A stretch of DNA of 64,000 nt from Bradyrhizobium liaoningense (GTDB taxonomy: Bacteria > Pseudomonadota > Alphaproteobacteria > Rhizobiales > Xanthobacteraceae). The DNA lies in the NCBI RefSeq assembly GCF_018130785.1, contig NZ_JAFCJT010000003.1, positions 310,001-374,000 of the forward strand, read 5' to 3'. Made by a program: the position numbers and the translations under genes. Below, piece by piece: positions 1 to 10,101 of the stretch (the stretch's first letter is position 1; each line of letters begins with the position of its first letter). Under the pieces are notes generated by a model. It had not been told where the DNA came from, made no database searches, and saw only the letters and a list, made by a program, of their open reading frames with translations.

Positions 1-663
<663 letters not shown>

Positions 664-781
664 CGAGTTCGCGGACTTCCGCCGGAACCCGACTGTGCTC
701 GACTCTCCTGGATCGGTTCCAGGCGGCAAACACGCCGCCGCGCACCTACATTTCCCTGAGTGCGAGAGAGGAGAGCATTCG

Positions 782-1669
782 ATGGAGGAGATCGAAGTCT
801 TCCTGGCTGTCATCGAGGCCGGCAGCCAGACCGCCGCCGCGCGACAACTCGGGCGATCGCTGCAATCAGTGAACCGCGCGCTGGCTGCGCTGGAGCAGAG
901 CGTCGGTGTCGAGCTGGTGCGGCGAACTACACGGCAATCGGTGGCGACCGAGGCGGGGCTCGCGTTCTATCGCCGCGTCAAGCCGGCCTTTGCGGAGATC
1001 ACCGAAGCGCGTCTCGAAGCGGCAAACCGGCGCGTCGAGCCGTCGGGACTGCTGAGGGTCGCGGCACCAGTCCTGTTCGGATCGACCCATGTGGTGCCGG
1101 TGATCGCCGAATTCATGGCGCGCTTTCCGCAGATCGAAGCCGACGTCAACATGTCGGACCGGCCCGTCGATGTCGTCGGCGATGGCTTTGATCTCGCCGT
1201 CCGGATCAGGGAATTGCCGGATTCTTCGCTGAAGACCCGGCGGCTGGGCGAGCTGCGTACCGTCGTGTACGGCGCCCCCGATTATTTCGGGCGCCACGGC
1301 CGTCCGCATCATCCGAATGATCTCGCGGGTCATCAATGCATCTTGCGCCGGACTGACCGCGGCGAAGCCGATACATGGCGGTTTCAGATCGACGGCCGCC
1401 TGGCGACCGTGCAGGTGAATGGCCGCTTTCGTACCGACGGCACGACGGCCGCGCATGCCGCCGCCCGTCACGGCATCGGTGTCGGATACGGCCCGTTCTG
1501 GCAGATCAGCGATCTCGTCGATCAAGGCGTGCTCGAAATCGTGCTGGAGGCGTTCGAAGCGCCGCGAACGCCGGTGCGCGCGGTGTTTCCGCCAAGTGCG
1601 ATACCGCCGGCGAAGACGCATCTCTTCGTCGATCTGCTGGCCGAGAGGTTAAAGCACGAGCGGCTTTGA
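782..1669 (+). CDS. LysR family transcriptional regulator
   Basis: A 295-residue protein with an N-terminal winged helix-turn-helix (about residues 1-60, including TAAARQLGRSLQSVNRALAA) and a C-terminal periplasmic-binding-protein-like effector domain (about 90-290). I chose the ATG at 782 because the purine-rich GAGAGAGGAGAG lies just upstream and the LysR fold begins right there; the frame is open further upstream to 695. It precedes the FAD-oxidase gene by 134 bases in the same direction and may control it, although LysR genes more often sit divergent from their targets. The effector is unknown. Confidence 0.93.
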   Translation: MEEIEVFLAVIEAGSQTAAARQLGRSLQSVNRALAALEQSVGVELVRRTTRQSVATEAGLAFYRRVKPAFAEITEARLEAANRRVEPSGLLRVAAPVLFGSTHVVPVIAEFMARFPQIEADVNMSDRPVDVVGDGFDLAVRIRELPDSSLKTRRLGELRTVVYGAPDYFGRHGRPHHPNDLAGHQCILRRTDRGEADTWRFQIDGRLATVQVNGRFRTDGTTAAHAAARHGIGVGYGPFWQISDLVDQGVLEIVLEAFEAPRTPVRAVFPPSAIPPAKTHLFVDLLAERLKHERL

Positions 1670-1803
1670 GATGCGTCCGGGAGCGCATTCTCTCGATTAG
1701 CGGGAATCTCTATCCCGCGATGCGCCGGTTGTCCCGGCGGGCAGTCGATCGCAGCTTGAAGCGCAAGGGCCCATCCGCCCGGCGAGGCGCAAAGGACTGC
1801 ACC

Positions 1804-3225
1804 ATGACTCCCAACCGACGGACACTCTTGCACGCGGGCGTCAGCGTCACGGCGACGCTGGCTTCCGCCACCCTGGCCGGACAGTGCGGCGCGCGCGATC
1901 CGCGGCCGCCGAAGATATTGCTTTCGGACGATCCGGAGTCTTGCGCGGCTGCCGCGCAGGATTTCGGCCATATCGTTCAGAAGCGGCCGCGGGCCGTCTG
2001 CAAACCCGCGACCCACGGCGAAGTCGCCGATATCCTGCGCTGGACGCGCGAGCAGGGGCTGAAGGTCGCCGCGCGCGGACAGGGCCACGCGACCTACGGC
2101 CGGGCCATGGCCGAGGACGGCATCGTGATGGATCTCGGTGCGCTCGCCGCGATCCACCGGATCGAGTCTGATCGCGTCGTCGTTGACGCGGGCGCGAGCT
2201 GGCACAGTGTGTTGGAGGCGACCTTGGCGAAAGGGCTCGCACCGCCGGTCCTGACCAACTACCTCGGCCTGTCCGTTGGTGGCACGCTCGCCGTCGGCGG
2301 AATCGGCGGGTCGTCCTCCCGCCACGGCCTCCAGACCGACCAGGTTCTGGAACTCGATGTCGTCACCGGCGAAGGCGTGGAGCTGACCTGCTCGCCGACC
2401 GCGCATGCCGAGCTCTTCGATGCCGTTCGGGCCGGGCTGGCGCAATGCGCGATCATCACCCGGGCAACGCTTGCCTTGATGCGCGCACCCAAACGAGTCA
2501 GGCGCTATCTGCTGTCTTACCCCGATCTTGCGTCGCTGACGGCCGATCAGCGGCGCGCTCTGGACGCGGCGCGCTTCGACCAGTTGCAGGGGGCCGTCGT
2601 GCCCGACGGTGCCGGCGGCTGGCGCTACCAACTGGAAGCAGGCGTCTTCTACGACAGCAGCACGCCTCCCGACGACAAGGCTCTGCTTGTGGGGCTGTCC
2701 AACAAGCACGAGACTGTCTCCGACCTTGCCTTCGGCGACGACGCCAACGCATTCGCCAAGCTCGAAAAGCTGCTGCGGTCAAACGGCCAATGGTTCAATC
2801 CGCACCCCTGGCTCCTGACCTATCTGCGCGGTAGCAACGCGCTGGAGGTCGCAAGCGAGGTCATTGCCGGGCTGAACGCCGATGATCTCGGCCCATTCGG
2901 ACGGATCACTTATTACCCGATATTCACGAACGAATGCCGCACGCCCCTGCTTCGATTGCCCGACGAGCGCGTCGTGTTCCCGTTCAATCTCATCCGCATC
3001 CCGGCGTCGGCAGACAAGGCGCATGCCGATCAGCAGCTCACCCGCAATCGCATGCTGTACGATCGCATTCGCGCTGCTGGCGGCATGCTCTACCCGGTGA
3101 GCGCGCTTGCGATGTCGTCGCAGGACTGGGCCGATCATTTCGGCCCGAGATGGCCGCTGCTGCGCGAGGCCAGGCGCCGTCATGATCCGGGTGGCATCCT
3201 CACGCCCGGCTACGATCTGTTCTAG
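1804..3225 (+). CDS. Exported FAD-dependent oxidoreductase, cytokinin dehydrogenase-like
   Basis: A 473-residue protein starting with a Tat-type signal (NRRTLLHAG followed by an Ala-rich stretch). An FAD-binding PCMH domain covers about residues 55-230 with RGQGHATYG, where His95 aligns with the histidine that carries covalent FAD in plant cytokinin dehydrogenases. The block YLGLSVGGTLAVGGIGG, then RHG and LELDVVTGEG, and the C-terminal HFGPRWPLL...DPGGILTPG are all cytokinin-dehydrogenase hallmarks. The position matching the catalytic Asp of the maize enzyme (the WTDYL motif) is Asn152 here, so substrate or chemistry may differ. Export to the periplasm would let it act on external amines or alcohols. 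ATG 1804 follows an AAAGGA element; the frame is open upstream to 1375 but that part lacks family similarity. Confidence 0.85.
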   Translation: MTPNRRTLLHAGVSVTATLASATLAGQCGARDPRPPKILLSDDPESCAAAAQDFGHIVQKRPRAVCKPATHGEVADILRWTREQGLKVAARGQGHATYGRAMAEDGIVMDLGALAAIHRIESDRVVVDAGASWHSVLEATLAKGLAPPVLTNYLGLSVGGTLAVGGIGGSSSRHGLQTDQVLELDVVTGEGVELTCSPTAHAELFDAVRAGLAQCAIITRATLALMRAPKRVRRYLLSYPDLASLTADQRRALDAARFDQLQGAVVPDGAGGWRYQLEAGVFYDSSTPPDDKALLVGLSNKHETVSDLAFGDDANAFAKLEKLLRSNGQWFNPHPWLLTYLRGSNALEVASEVIAGLNADDLGPFGRITYYPIFTNECRTPLLRLPDERVVFPFNLIRIPASADKAHADQQLTRNRMLYDRIRAAGGMLYPVSALAMSSQDWADHFGPRWPLLREARRRHDPGGILTPGYDLF

Positions 3226-3307
3226 ATCATGGGACCGGAGACGCGACGGTCATACCCGCTCCCACAAGGGGAGAAGGGAAGGGCAGCGAGTTCGTCGCGT
3301 CGCTCTC
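3226..3307. other. Convergent intergenic spacer
   Basis: This 82-base spacer separates the converging FAD-oxidase and flavin-reductase genes. It holds a purine-rich stretch around 3265-3285 of the kind often seen in Bradyrhizobium spacers. I see no clear hairpin with a T tract. Confidence 0.4.
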
Positions 3308-3862
3308 TTACGAAAAATCGGTCCAGCTCAGATGCCGCGAATCGAGGTCGCCGACTGAAACGGTCTCGCGGATTTCTTGAGGGACATGAAAGCTGCTGCG
3401 CAAATAGACCAGCGGCGCGGCTCCGTCGGAATGTGACACCCCCCGCACTTCGCCGACGAAGATCGAATGCGTCTTTGTCTCGAATTCCTGCGCCAGCACG
3501 CAATCGAAGGCGGCGACCGCATCCGTAAGCAGCGGCGCGCCTGTCACCCCGCGCGTCCACTGGCCAAACGCAAAGCGATCGTCGCCGTTGACGCCCTTCT
3601 GGCCGCTGAAGGTCAACGCGAGCGCGGCGTGGTCCTCATGCAAGAAATTGATCGCGAAGGCGCCTTCCTCGCGGATGCGCGCATGTGCACTGGCGTTGCG
3701 GTTGACGCAGACGATCAGCGAGGGCGGGTTGTCCGACAGTGAGCAGGCCGAGGTCACCGTCAACCCGGTGCGCTTGCCGTGCTCGGCGCCAACCGTGACC
3801 AGCGCAACCGCGCCGGCGCATTGGCGCATCGCCTGTTTGAAATCCTTTGCGTCGACGCTCAC
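3308..3862 (-). CDS. Flavin reductase family protein (monooxygenase reductase partner)
   Basis: A 184-residue single-domain protein of the flavin reductase/FMN-binding split-barrel family: GAVALVTVG near residue 20, GLTVTSACSLSDNPPSLIVCVN (about 33-54, the flavin-contact strand-turn), and the HSIFVGEV segment near 133. Such proteins use NAD(P)H to reduce FMN or FAD and pass free reduced flavin to a separate oxygenase. It lies 57 bases downstream of a luciferase-like monooxygenase on the same strand, which is the expected partner, so the two probably form a two-component monooxygenase. The substrate is not evident. Confidence 0.9.
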   Translation of the reverse strand: MSVDAKDFKQAMRQCAGAVALVTVGAEHGKRTGLTVTSACSLSDNPPSLIVCVNRNASAHARIREEGAFAINFLHEDHAALALTFSGQKGVNGDDRFAFGQWTRGVTGAPLLTDAVAAFDCVLAQEFETKTHSIFVGEVRGVSHSDGAAPLVYLRSSFHVPQEIRETVSVGDLDSRHLSWTDFS

Positions 3863-3919
3863 GTCGAAATCTCCGAAACGAGTGCGGGTGAGGCACGATC
3901 GCGCCGCACCCGCATCGGG

Positions 3920-5017
3920 TCAAGCCGCCTTCTGCGCGGAGCCGAGATGCTTCAGGCGCGGCATCACCTCGTTGCGCAGCAGCGAGAGCGAGTGGTGCCA
4001 GGCCTCGGCCTTGTGCTTGTAGTCGAAGCCGAACACCAGCAGCACGCCGAAGCCGCCGACCTCGTCATAGATCTTCTCGATCTTCTCGGCGACCGTCGCG
4101 GGCGAACCGACGATCCAGTTCCGCTTGGCGCAATATTCGACGGTGACGTCGCTGTCGGGCACATCAGGGGCGTGCTTCAGATAGTCCTTGAAGCCGAAAT
4201 GGCCGAGCAGGGGCAGGAAGTACTCGCTCATCATCCGGCCCATCATGTCGCCGGTCGAAAGCTTCCACGCCTCCTCGTCGGTATCCGCGACGAACACCTC
4301 GCGGACCAGCCGCCAGTCCTGGCGATTCGGCTTGCGGCCGGTCTTGGCGGCGCCGATCTCGACCGAGTCCCAATGGCTGCCGACATAGGCCGGGTTGAGA
4401 TTGAGGCTCATCGGGATGAAGCCGCGCTCGCCGGCAAGCTTCAGCGTGTCCGAGTTCTTCGACAGGCCGGCAACGCCGATCGGCGGATGCGGCGCCTGCA
4501 ACGGCTTGATGTGGGGCTTGAGGAAGTCGAACATCGTGTCCGGCTTGGTCACCGTCCAGAACTTGCCCTTGTAGGTGAAGGGCGCGGGATCGGACCAAAG
4601 CTTCAGGATGATCTCCAGCGCCTCGCGGGTCATATCGCGGTTCTGACCGCTCATGCCGTCGACGTTGAACATCGCCCAGTCGCTTGGCAGCCCCGAAGCC
4701 GCGACGCCGAAATTGAGCCGGCCCTCGGAGAGATGGTCGAGCATCGCGACGCGGTTGGCGAGCTCGGCCGGATGGTGATAGGGCAGCAGGAAGCCGCCCG
4801 GTCCGATGCGGATATTCTTGGTCTGCATCAGCGCCTGCGCGATCAGAAGGTCCGGCGTGGGATTGGGTTCCCAGGGCGCGGTGTGGTGCTCGCCGACCCA
4901 GGCCTCCTGATAGCCGAGCTCGTCGAGCCAGCGCATGACCTGCAGGTCCCAGTCGTTTCCTTCCTTCAGGCCGCACTCCGGCGGATGCGAAGGCATCGTG
5001 AAATAGCCGATCTCCAT
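3920..5017 (-). CDS. LLM-class flavin-dependent monooxygenase
   Basis: A 365-residue luciferase-like TIM-barrel protein. Family signatures are MEIGYFTMP at the N-terminus, LGYQEAWVGEHH (about 33-44), the IRIGPGGFLLPYHHPAELA block (about 70-88) and GRLNFGVAASGLPSDW (about 101-116). The C-terminal SPATVAEKIEKIYDEVG is typical of limonene-monooxygenase-like members. I chose ATG 5017 because the family N-terminus begins there and GAGAGGAAA lies just upstream; the open frame to 5584 has no similarity. With the flavin reductase gene just downstream it should oxygenate a small organic substrate using reduced flavin and O2. The substrate is unknown; limonene-type terpene or sulfonate compounds are guesses. 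Confidence 0.9.
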   Translation of the reverse strand: MEIGYFTMPSHPPECGLKEGNDWDLQVMRWLDELGYQEAWVGEHHTAPWEPNPTPDLLIAQALMQTKNIRIGPGGFLLPYHHPAELANRVAMLDHLSEGRLNFGVAASGLPSDWAMFNVDGMSGQNRDMTREALEIILKLWSDPAPFTYKGKFWTVTKPDTMFDFLKPHIKPLQAPHPPIGVAGLSKNSDTLKLAGERGFIPMSLNLNPAYVGSHWDSVEIGAAKTGRKPNRQDWRLVREVFVADTDEEAWKLSTGDMMGRMMSEYFLPLLGHFGFKDYLKHAPDVPDSDVTVEYCAKRNWIVGSPATVAEKIEKIYDEVGGFGVLLVFGFDYKHKAEAWHHSLSLLRNEVMPRLKHLGSAQKAA

Positions 5018-5235
5018 GGGTTTCCTCTCTACAATTGACGCGTCTTGTTGCGCGGTTCGCGGTGTGAGTAGGACGACTTCAGCAAGCGGTGTGCCAGCGC
5101 CGGCAGTGCCTCGGACCTGCGAGAAAATGCTGGTTTGCGGCCGCAATAGTCGATATCCCGGGGCGGATTTGCAAGGGGCCCGTCTCACTGTCGCGAGACG
5201 GCGTCTTGCCGGTGAGACTAGGGATACCCGTTGAG
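5018..5235. promoter_or_regulatory. Divergent promoter region, LLM monooxygenase / dgoK
   Basis: The 218-base gap between divergent genes must hold both promoters. An inverted GTCTC/GAGAC pair (GTCTCACTGTCGCGAGAC, 5182-5199) with a CGCGA centre lies about 40 bases before dgoK and could be an operator. No regulator gene is adjacent. The assignment rests on geometry only. Confidence 0.4.
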
Positions 5236-6150
5236 ATGACCGAACCCGCCTATGTCGCGGTGGACTGGGGCACCAGCAGTTTTCGCCTGTGGCTGGTCGA
5301 CCGTGCCGGCCATGTGCTGGCCGAACGTCGCAGCGACGAGGGCATGCTGGCAGCGGCCAAGGCCGGCTTTTCCGGCGTGCTGCAATCGCATCTTGCCGCG
5401 GTCGAGGCGCCCGCTCATCTGCCGGTTCTCGTCTGCGGCATGGCCGGCGCCAAGACCGGCTGGGTCGAGGCCGGCTATGTCGACACGCCGGCGCCGCTCG
5501 CCGCCGTCCTGCAGCAGGCGGCACGCGTGCCGGGCGAGGCGCGCGACATCCGCATCCTGCCCGGCATCGCGCAGCGCGATGCAAGAGCGCCTGATGTGAT
5601 GCGCGGCGAGGAGACCCAATTGCTCGGCGCGCTCGGCCTCGATGCCGCCGGCGAGGCGCTGGTCTGCATGCCCGGCACGCATTCGAAATGGGTGCGCGTG
5701 AACGACGGCATCGTTGCGCAGTTCTCCACCTTCATGACGGGCGAGCTTTTCAGCGTGGTCTCGCGCGAGACGATTTTGTCGCTCGCGGTCGCCAATGCCG
5801 ATGACGCCGAGGATGTCGCGAGCTTCAAGGCGGCAGTGAAAGCCGCGTTTGAGGCGCCCGCCTTCGCGGCCAACCTGCTGTTCGGCGCGCGGTCGCGGCA
5901 GCTCCTGTTCGGTGGCTCACCGGCCGCCGCGCGCGAGACGCTGTCGGGCACGTTGATCGGCGCCGAGCTGGCAGCAGGGCTGTCCGGCACTGTGCCGAAA
6001 GCGGGCATCACGCTGATTGCTTCGGGGCGGCTCGCGATGCTGTACCGGCTCGCCTTCGATGCCCTGTCGGTGACCGTGCAGCCGATCGATGCGGATGAAG
6101 CCGTTCGCCGCGGCCTGTCGATGGCGGCGGCCGCGATCTGGACGAGTTAA
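5236..6150 (+). CDS. dgoK: 2-dehydro-3-deoxygalactonokinase
   Basis: A 304-residue sugar-acid kinase of the DgoK family, phosphorylating 2-keto-3-deoxygalactonate with ATP in the De Ley-Doudoroff pathway. The N-terminal phosphate-binding motif VDWGTSSFRLWLVD (about 8-21), the segment PVLVCGMAGAKTGWVEAGY (about 60-78) and MPGTHSKWV (about 151-159) are DgoK hallmarks. ATG 5236 is chosen because the kinase motif begins directly after it; the longer open frame from 5089 runs through divergent promoter DNA. The aldolase gene dgoA starts 14 bases after the stop, so the two are co-transcribed. A galactonate dehydratase gene is not in the window. Confidence 0.93.
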   Translation: MTEPAYVAVDWGTSSFRLWLVDRAGHVLAERRSDEGMLAAAKAGFSGVLQSHLAAVEAPAHLPVLVCGMAGAKTGWVEAGYVDTPAPLAAVLQQAARVPGEARDIRILPGIAQRDARAPDVMRGEETQLLGALGLDAAGEALVCMPGTHSKWVRVNDGIVAQFSTFMTGELFSVVSRETILSLAVANADDAEDVASFKAAVKAAFEAPAFAANLLFGARSRQLLFGGSPAAARETLSGTLIGAELAAGLSGTVPKAGITLIASGRLAMLYRLAFDALSVTVQPIDADEAVRRGLSMAAAAIWTS

Positions 6151-6164
6151 GAAGGATTCTTGAG

Positions 6165-6797
6165 ATGAGCGTTCCCTTTCCGCCGATGACGCGGCCGCTG
6201 GTTGCGATCCTCCGTGGTGTCAAGCCCGAAGAGGCCGAGGCGATCGTCAGCGTGTTGATCGAGGCCGGCATGACCGCGATCGAGATTCCCTTGAACTCGC
6301 CCGATCCGTTCCGCTCCATCGCCACCGCTGCGAAGCTCGCGCCGGTAGGCGTCCTGATCGGCGCCGGCACGGTGCTGACCGCCGCAGATGTCGATCGTCT
6401 CAACGATGTCGGCGGCAAGCTGATGGTCTCGCCCAATGTCGACACAGGGGTACTGGCGTGCGCGCATGAGCACGGCATGGTGACGTTGCCCGGCGTGTTC
6501 TCGCCGACCGAGGCGCTGCTTGCCGCGCGCTCCGGCGCATCGGGCCTGAAGTTCTTTCCGGCGAGCGTGCTCGGCGCGTCCGGCATCGCCGCGATCCGCG
6601 CCGTGCTGCCGGCCGGCGTGATGATCGCCGCGGTCGGCGGCGTCGCCGACCAGAATTTTGCGGAGTACATCAAGGGCGGCGTGACCGCGTTCGGGCTCGG
6701 CTCCAGTCTTTACAAGCCCGGCATGACGGCCGCGGATGTTGCCGCTCGCGCAAAGGTGACGATCGCGGCCTACGATCGGGCGATTGCGAAAGACTGA
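6165..6797 (+). CDS. dgoA: 2-dehydro-3-deoxy-6-phosphogalactonate aldolase
   Basis: A 210-residue class I KDPG/KDPGal aldolase. The catalytic Glu motif EIPLNSP (about 41-47; LNSP is typical of DgoA), the phosphate-binding GAGTVL (about 66-71), and the Schiff-base lysine motif GLKFFPAS (about 125-132) are all present. It cleaves the product of DgoK into pyruvate and glyceraldehyde 3-phosphate. The tight spacing after dgoK (14 bases) and AAGAAGGATT just before the start support one operon. Confidence 0.95.
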   Translation: MSVPFPPMTRPLVAILRGVKPEEAEAIVSVLIEAGMTAIEIPLNSPDPFRSIATAAKLAPVGVLIGAGTVLTAADVDRLNDVGGKLMVSPNVDTGVLACAHEHGMVTLPGVFSPTEALLAARSGASGLKFFPASVLGASGIAAIRAVLPAGVMIAAVGGVADQNFAEYIKGGVTAFGLGSSLYKPGMTAADVAARAKVTIAAYDRAIAKD

Positions 6798-6877
6798 GCC
6801 GGCAATAAACAAGCCGTGATGCGGTCACAGCCGCGGCTTATCCTATCTTGCTGCATCAGCGAGATCAGGAGACCGAC

Positions 6878-8614
6878 ATGGCGATCAACAATATAGCCGA
6901 TCTGTTCGTGGCAACGCTCGAACAGGCTGGCGTCAAGCGCATCTACGGCATCGTCGGCGACAGTCTGAACGCTTTCACCGAGGCGCTGCGCCGCCGCGGC
7001 ACCATCGAATGGATCCATGTCCGGCACGAGGAGGTCGCGGCGTTCGCGGCCGCCGGCGAAGCCGAGATGACAGGAAGCCTCGCGGTCTGCGCGGGCTCCT
7101 GCGGTCCCGGCAATCTGCACCTGATCAACGGCCTGTTCGACGCACATCGCAGCCGCGTCCCCGTGCTCGCGATCGCTGCGCAGATCCCCTCGGCCGAGAT
7201 CGGCGGCGGCTATTTCCAGGAAACCCATCCGCAAAACCTGTTTCGGGAATGCAGCCATTATTGCGAGCTGGTCTCGGATCCGACCCAGCTTCCTTTCGTG
7301 CTCGAGAACGCGATCCGCGCCGCGGTGGGATTGCGCGGCGTCGCCGTCATCGCGATGCCCGGCGATGTCGCCTTCCGCACGCCGCCGAAGCGTGAGCTCT
7401 CGACGGCGCGCGGGCTCGCATTGACGCCGCCGAATGTCGTGCCGCAAGCCGATGAGCTGAAGGCGCTCGCCGATCTCCTGAACGGTGCCGAGCGCATCAC
7501 GCTGTTCTGCGGCCGCGGCTGCGCCGGCGCGCATGCACCGCTGATGCAATTGGCTGAAGCGCTGAAGAGCCCGATCGTGCACGCGCTCGGCGGCAAGGAG
7601 CATGTCGAATACGACAACCCCTACGATGTCGGCATGACCGGCTTCATCGGTTTCTCCTCGGGCTACGCCGCCATGCACGCCTGCGACGCGCTGGTGATGC
7701 TTGGCACTGACTTTCCCTACAAGCAGTTCTTCCCGACTGACTGCCAGGTCGCGCAGATCGACATCCGCCCGGAAAATCTCGGCCGGCGCTGCAAGATAGA
7801 TCTCGGCCTCGTCGGCGACGTCAAGCTCACCATCGAGGCGCTGCTGCCGCTGCTCAAGAGCAAGACACAGCGCAGGCATCTCGATGACGCCATTGCGCAT
7901 TACAAGAAAGCGCGCGAAGGCCTCGACTCGCTCGCCAGGGGCACGCCGGGCAGCAAACCGATCCATCCGCAATATCTCGCCAAGGTTATCAGCGACCACG
8001 CCTCCGACGATGCCGTCTTCACCGCCGATGTCGGCACGCCCACGGTGTGGGCCGCGCGCTATCTCGACATGAACGGCCGCCGCCGGCTGATCGGCTCGTT
8101 CGTGCATGGCTCGATGGCCAACGCGATGCCGCAGGCGATCGGCGCGCAGGCCTCGCAGCCCGGCCGCCAGGTGATCTCGCTATCGGGCGACGGCGGTTTC
8201 ACCATGCTGATGGGTGATCTCATCACGCTGACCCAGATGAAGCTGCCGGTGAAGGTCGTCGTCTTCAACAACGGCGTACTCGGCTTCGTCGCGCTGGAGA
8301 TGAAGGCCGCGGGCTTCGTCGATACCAATGTCGATCTTGAGAATCCCGATTTCGCGGCGATGGCGCGCGCAATGGGAATCTTCGCCAAACGCGTCGAGGA
8401 TCCCGGCGAGCTCCCGGGCGCCGTGAAGGAGATGCTGGCCCATGACGGGCCCGCGCTGCTCGATGTCGTCACGGCGAAGCAGGAGCTGTCGATGCCGCCG
8501 ACCATCACGCCCGAGCAGATCAAGGGTTTCAGCCTCTGGGTGCTGCGCGCGGTGATGAACGGCCGTGGCGACGAGGTGCTCGATCTCGCGAAGACCAATC
8601 TTTTACCGCGCTAG
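6878..8614 (+). CDS. poxB: Pyruvate dehydrogenase (quinone) / pyruvate oxidase, ThDP-dependent
   Basis: A 578-residue ThDP enzyme. The pyrimidine-domain block [18 protein letters not shown] (about 47-64, with the activating Glu), [20 protein letters not shown] (about 71-90) and [20 protein letters not shown] (about 112-131) are almost word-for-word PoxB. The ThDP/Mg motif [12 protein letters not shown]...FNN lies near 435-465. PoxB oxidatively decarboxylates pyruvate to acetate and CO2, passing electrons to ubiquinone at the membrane. The C-terminal tail could be the lipid-binding region but is short. ATG 6878 follows AGGAGA; the stop overlaps by four bases the end of a convergent membrane-protein gene. 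Confidence 0.95.
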   Translation: MAINNIADLFVATLEQAGVKRIYGIVGDSLNAFTEALRRRGTIEWIHVRHEEVAAFAAAGEAEMTGSLAVCAGSCGPGNLHLINGLFDAHRSRVPVLAIAAQIPSAEIGGGYFQETHPQNLFRECSHYCELVSDPTQLPFVLENAIRAAVGLRGVAVIAMPGDVAFRTPPKRELSTARGLALTPPNVVPQADELKALADLLNGAERITLFCGRGCAGAHAPLMQLAEALKSPIVHALGGKEHVEYDNPYDVGMTGFIGFSSGYAAMHACDALVMLGTDFPYKQFFPTDCQVAQIDIRPENLGRRCKIDLGLVGDVKLTIEALLPLLKSKTQRRHLDDAIAHYKKAREGLDSLARGTPGSKPIHPQYLAKVISDHASDDAVFTADVGTPTVWAARYLDMNGRRRLIGSFVHGSMANAMPQAIGAQASQPGRQVISLSGDGGFTMLMGDLITLTQMKLPVKVVVFNNGVLGFVALEMKAAGFVDTNVDLENPDFAAMARAMGIFAKRVEDPGELPGAVKEMLAHDGPALLDVVTAKQELSMPPTITPEQIKGFSLWVLRAVMNGRGDEVLDLAKTNLLPR

Positions 8615-8976
8615 CTCCGCTTCACCGAGGGCGCGGGCAGCCGTTCGTGGCGGTTCTGGAAGCGTTGCCAGTGCAACACGATGCCGATGATGAGCGCCGG
8701 GACGAAGCCAAGCACGATCAGGAAATGCGGCAGCTGTGTTGGCGAGATGAATGCAATCGCGATGTCCGAGATCAGCCACAAGGCGGCGAACATCACCGCA
8801 AAGTCCGTACGCGGGCAGCGGAGGTAGTAGAACACGGCGGTGATGACCACGGCGGGTCCGATCGCAATTCCGATCATGACCGCCGTCAGCTCCGTCGGCG
8901 TCAGCGCGTCGAGCACCATCGATGCCAGCAGCCAGAGCGCGGCGAACATGGCGATGATGTCGAGCGGATGCCGCAA
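8611..8976 (-). CDS. Small four-helix membrane protein with internal duplication
   Basis: A 121-residue hydrophobic protein of unknown function with four predicted membrane helices. It is made of two similar halves: MFAALWL followed about nine residues later by TPTEL and two helices (about 9-54), then MFAALWL again followed by SPTQL and two helices (about 61-104). A basic tail ([12 protein letters not shown]) ends the protein. The start is TTG 8976, supported by GAGAGG seven bases upstream. It converges on and overlaps poxB by four bases. I do not recognise the family; it looks like a tandemly duplicated two-helix unit. Confidence 0.75.
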   Translation of the reverse strand: MRHPLDIIAMFAALWLLASMVLDALTPTELTAVMIGIAIGPAVVITAVFYYLRCPRTDFAVMFAALWLISDIAIAFISPTQLPHFLIVLGFVPALIIGIVLHWQRFQNRHERLPAPSVKRS

Positions 8977-9044
8977 CCCAATACCTCTCGCAGGGAACGT
9001 GCTATCGTTGTGGCCCGGCCCCCTGTCGTCAAGGGAAAATACGC

Positions 9045-9953
9045 CTATTCCTCGTCACTTCCGGGCGTTGGCCGCAGCATGAAATGGCCGAAAGCGGTGG
9101 CGATCGGCTTGTTCGCATCGTCCTGCCAGGCGCGCGCCTCGAAGGCGACGATGCGCCGGCCCTGTTTCACGATCGAGACATTGGCAACGGTATCGAGGGC
9201 GCGGCCGGAGCGCAAATAGTTAACAGTGAGTCCGATCGGCTTGGGCAGCGCGGCGATGCCGAGCTCACGCCGCACGCCGAGGATCGCGGTGGTCTCAAGG
9301 AAGGCGCCGGTCATGCCGCCATGGATCGCGGGCAGGATCGGATTGCCGATGATCTTTGGCGAGAACGGCATCGTCAGCGTGCCGTCATCGTTGACGCGAA
9401 TGCCGAGGCAGCGCGCGAACGGGCTGTTGGCGAATGGGCCGTCCGGATCGTCCGGCGCCTCCAATGTCGGGATGCTGCGCGAATCCATCCTGCGGTCCGC
9501 GAGCATGTTGGTGCGGTTGGCACCGATCATGAAGCAGGCGGTTGCGGTCGCGACCGGATCGTCCTCGGACTCCTGGTAGGCGGTGGAGCGCACGAACGCG
9601 ATCGAGCGGGTGGTGCGGTAGCAGACCGAATGCGCCTTGATGTCGAGGCCGGGCGTTGCCGGCTTCTGATAGTCGATGCGCAGATCGAGGGTTGCGATCG
9701 CGCGCGTGCCGTCGAGCGCAAGTTGCACCGCCATGCCGCAGCTCTCGTCCAGCATCGCAGTGACGACGCCGCCATGCAGCACGCCGGTCTCGGTGTCGCC
9801 GACGAAGACGGGACGGTAGGGCAAGCTGGACCAGGCCTCGGCGGGTGCGAAGCGGTCGAGCTGCAGCCCGCTGATATGGCCGTAATCGGAGCGGCGGCCC
9901 TTGATCGCCTCGGCGAGTTCCTCGAACGGGAGCGTGGTCGGTGACGTGGACAT
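9045..9953 (-). CDS. PaaI-like double-hotdog thioesterase
   Basis: A 302-residue protein with two successive hotdog-fold thioesterase domains. The first (about 40-150) has GVLHGGVVTAMLDESCGMAV, and the second (about 190-295) has PAIHGGMTGAFLETTAI; both are the HGG...D/E...  motif of PaaI-type acyl-CoA thioesterases. Fused tandem hotdogs usually form one active site per double unit. It likely hydrolyses acyl-CoA esters in the cytoplasm, perhaps aromatic ones. It stands alone, divergent from a small gene at 10102. Confidence 0.9.
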   Translation of the reverse strand: MSTSPTTLPFEELAEAIKGRRSDYGHISGLQLDRFAPAEAWSSLPYRPVFVGDTETGVLHGGVVTAMLDESCGMAVQLALDGTRAIATLDLRIDYQKPATPGLDIKAHSVCYRTTRSIAFVRSTAYQESEDDPVATATACFMIGANRTNMLADRRMDSRSIPTLEAPDDPDGPFANSPFARCLGIRVNDDGTLTMPFSPKIIGNPILPAIHGGMTGAFLETTAILGVRRELGIAALPKPIGLTVNYLRSGRALDTVANVSIVKQGRRIVAFEARAWQDDANKPIATAFGHFMLRPTPGSDEE

Positions 9954-10101
9954 GGTGACGTTCTAGACCAGCGGCGGGCGCGGCGCAAAACCCCGAATGC
10001 GGCCGCACGGCAGGTCCATCTGGGCCGGTTTGGCCTCGACAGGGCGGGCCGAAGCAACGATGGTGGGCACTTCGTCTGTTAACTATTCGTGAGGAGTGCC
10101 C

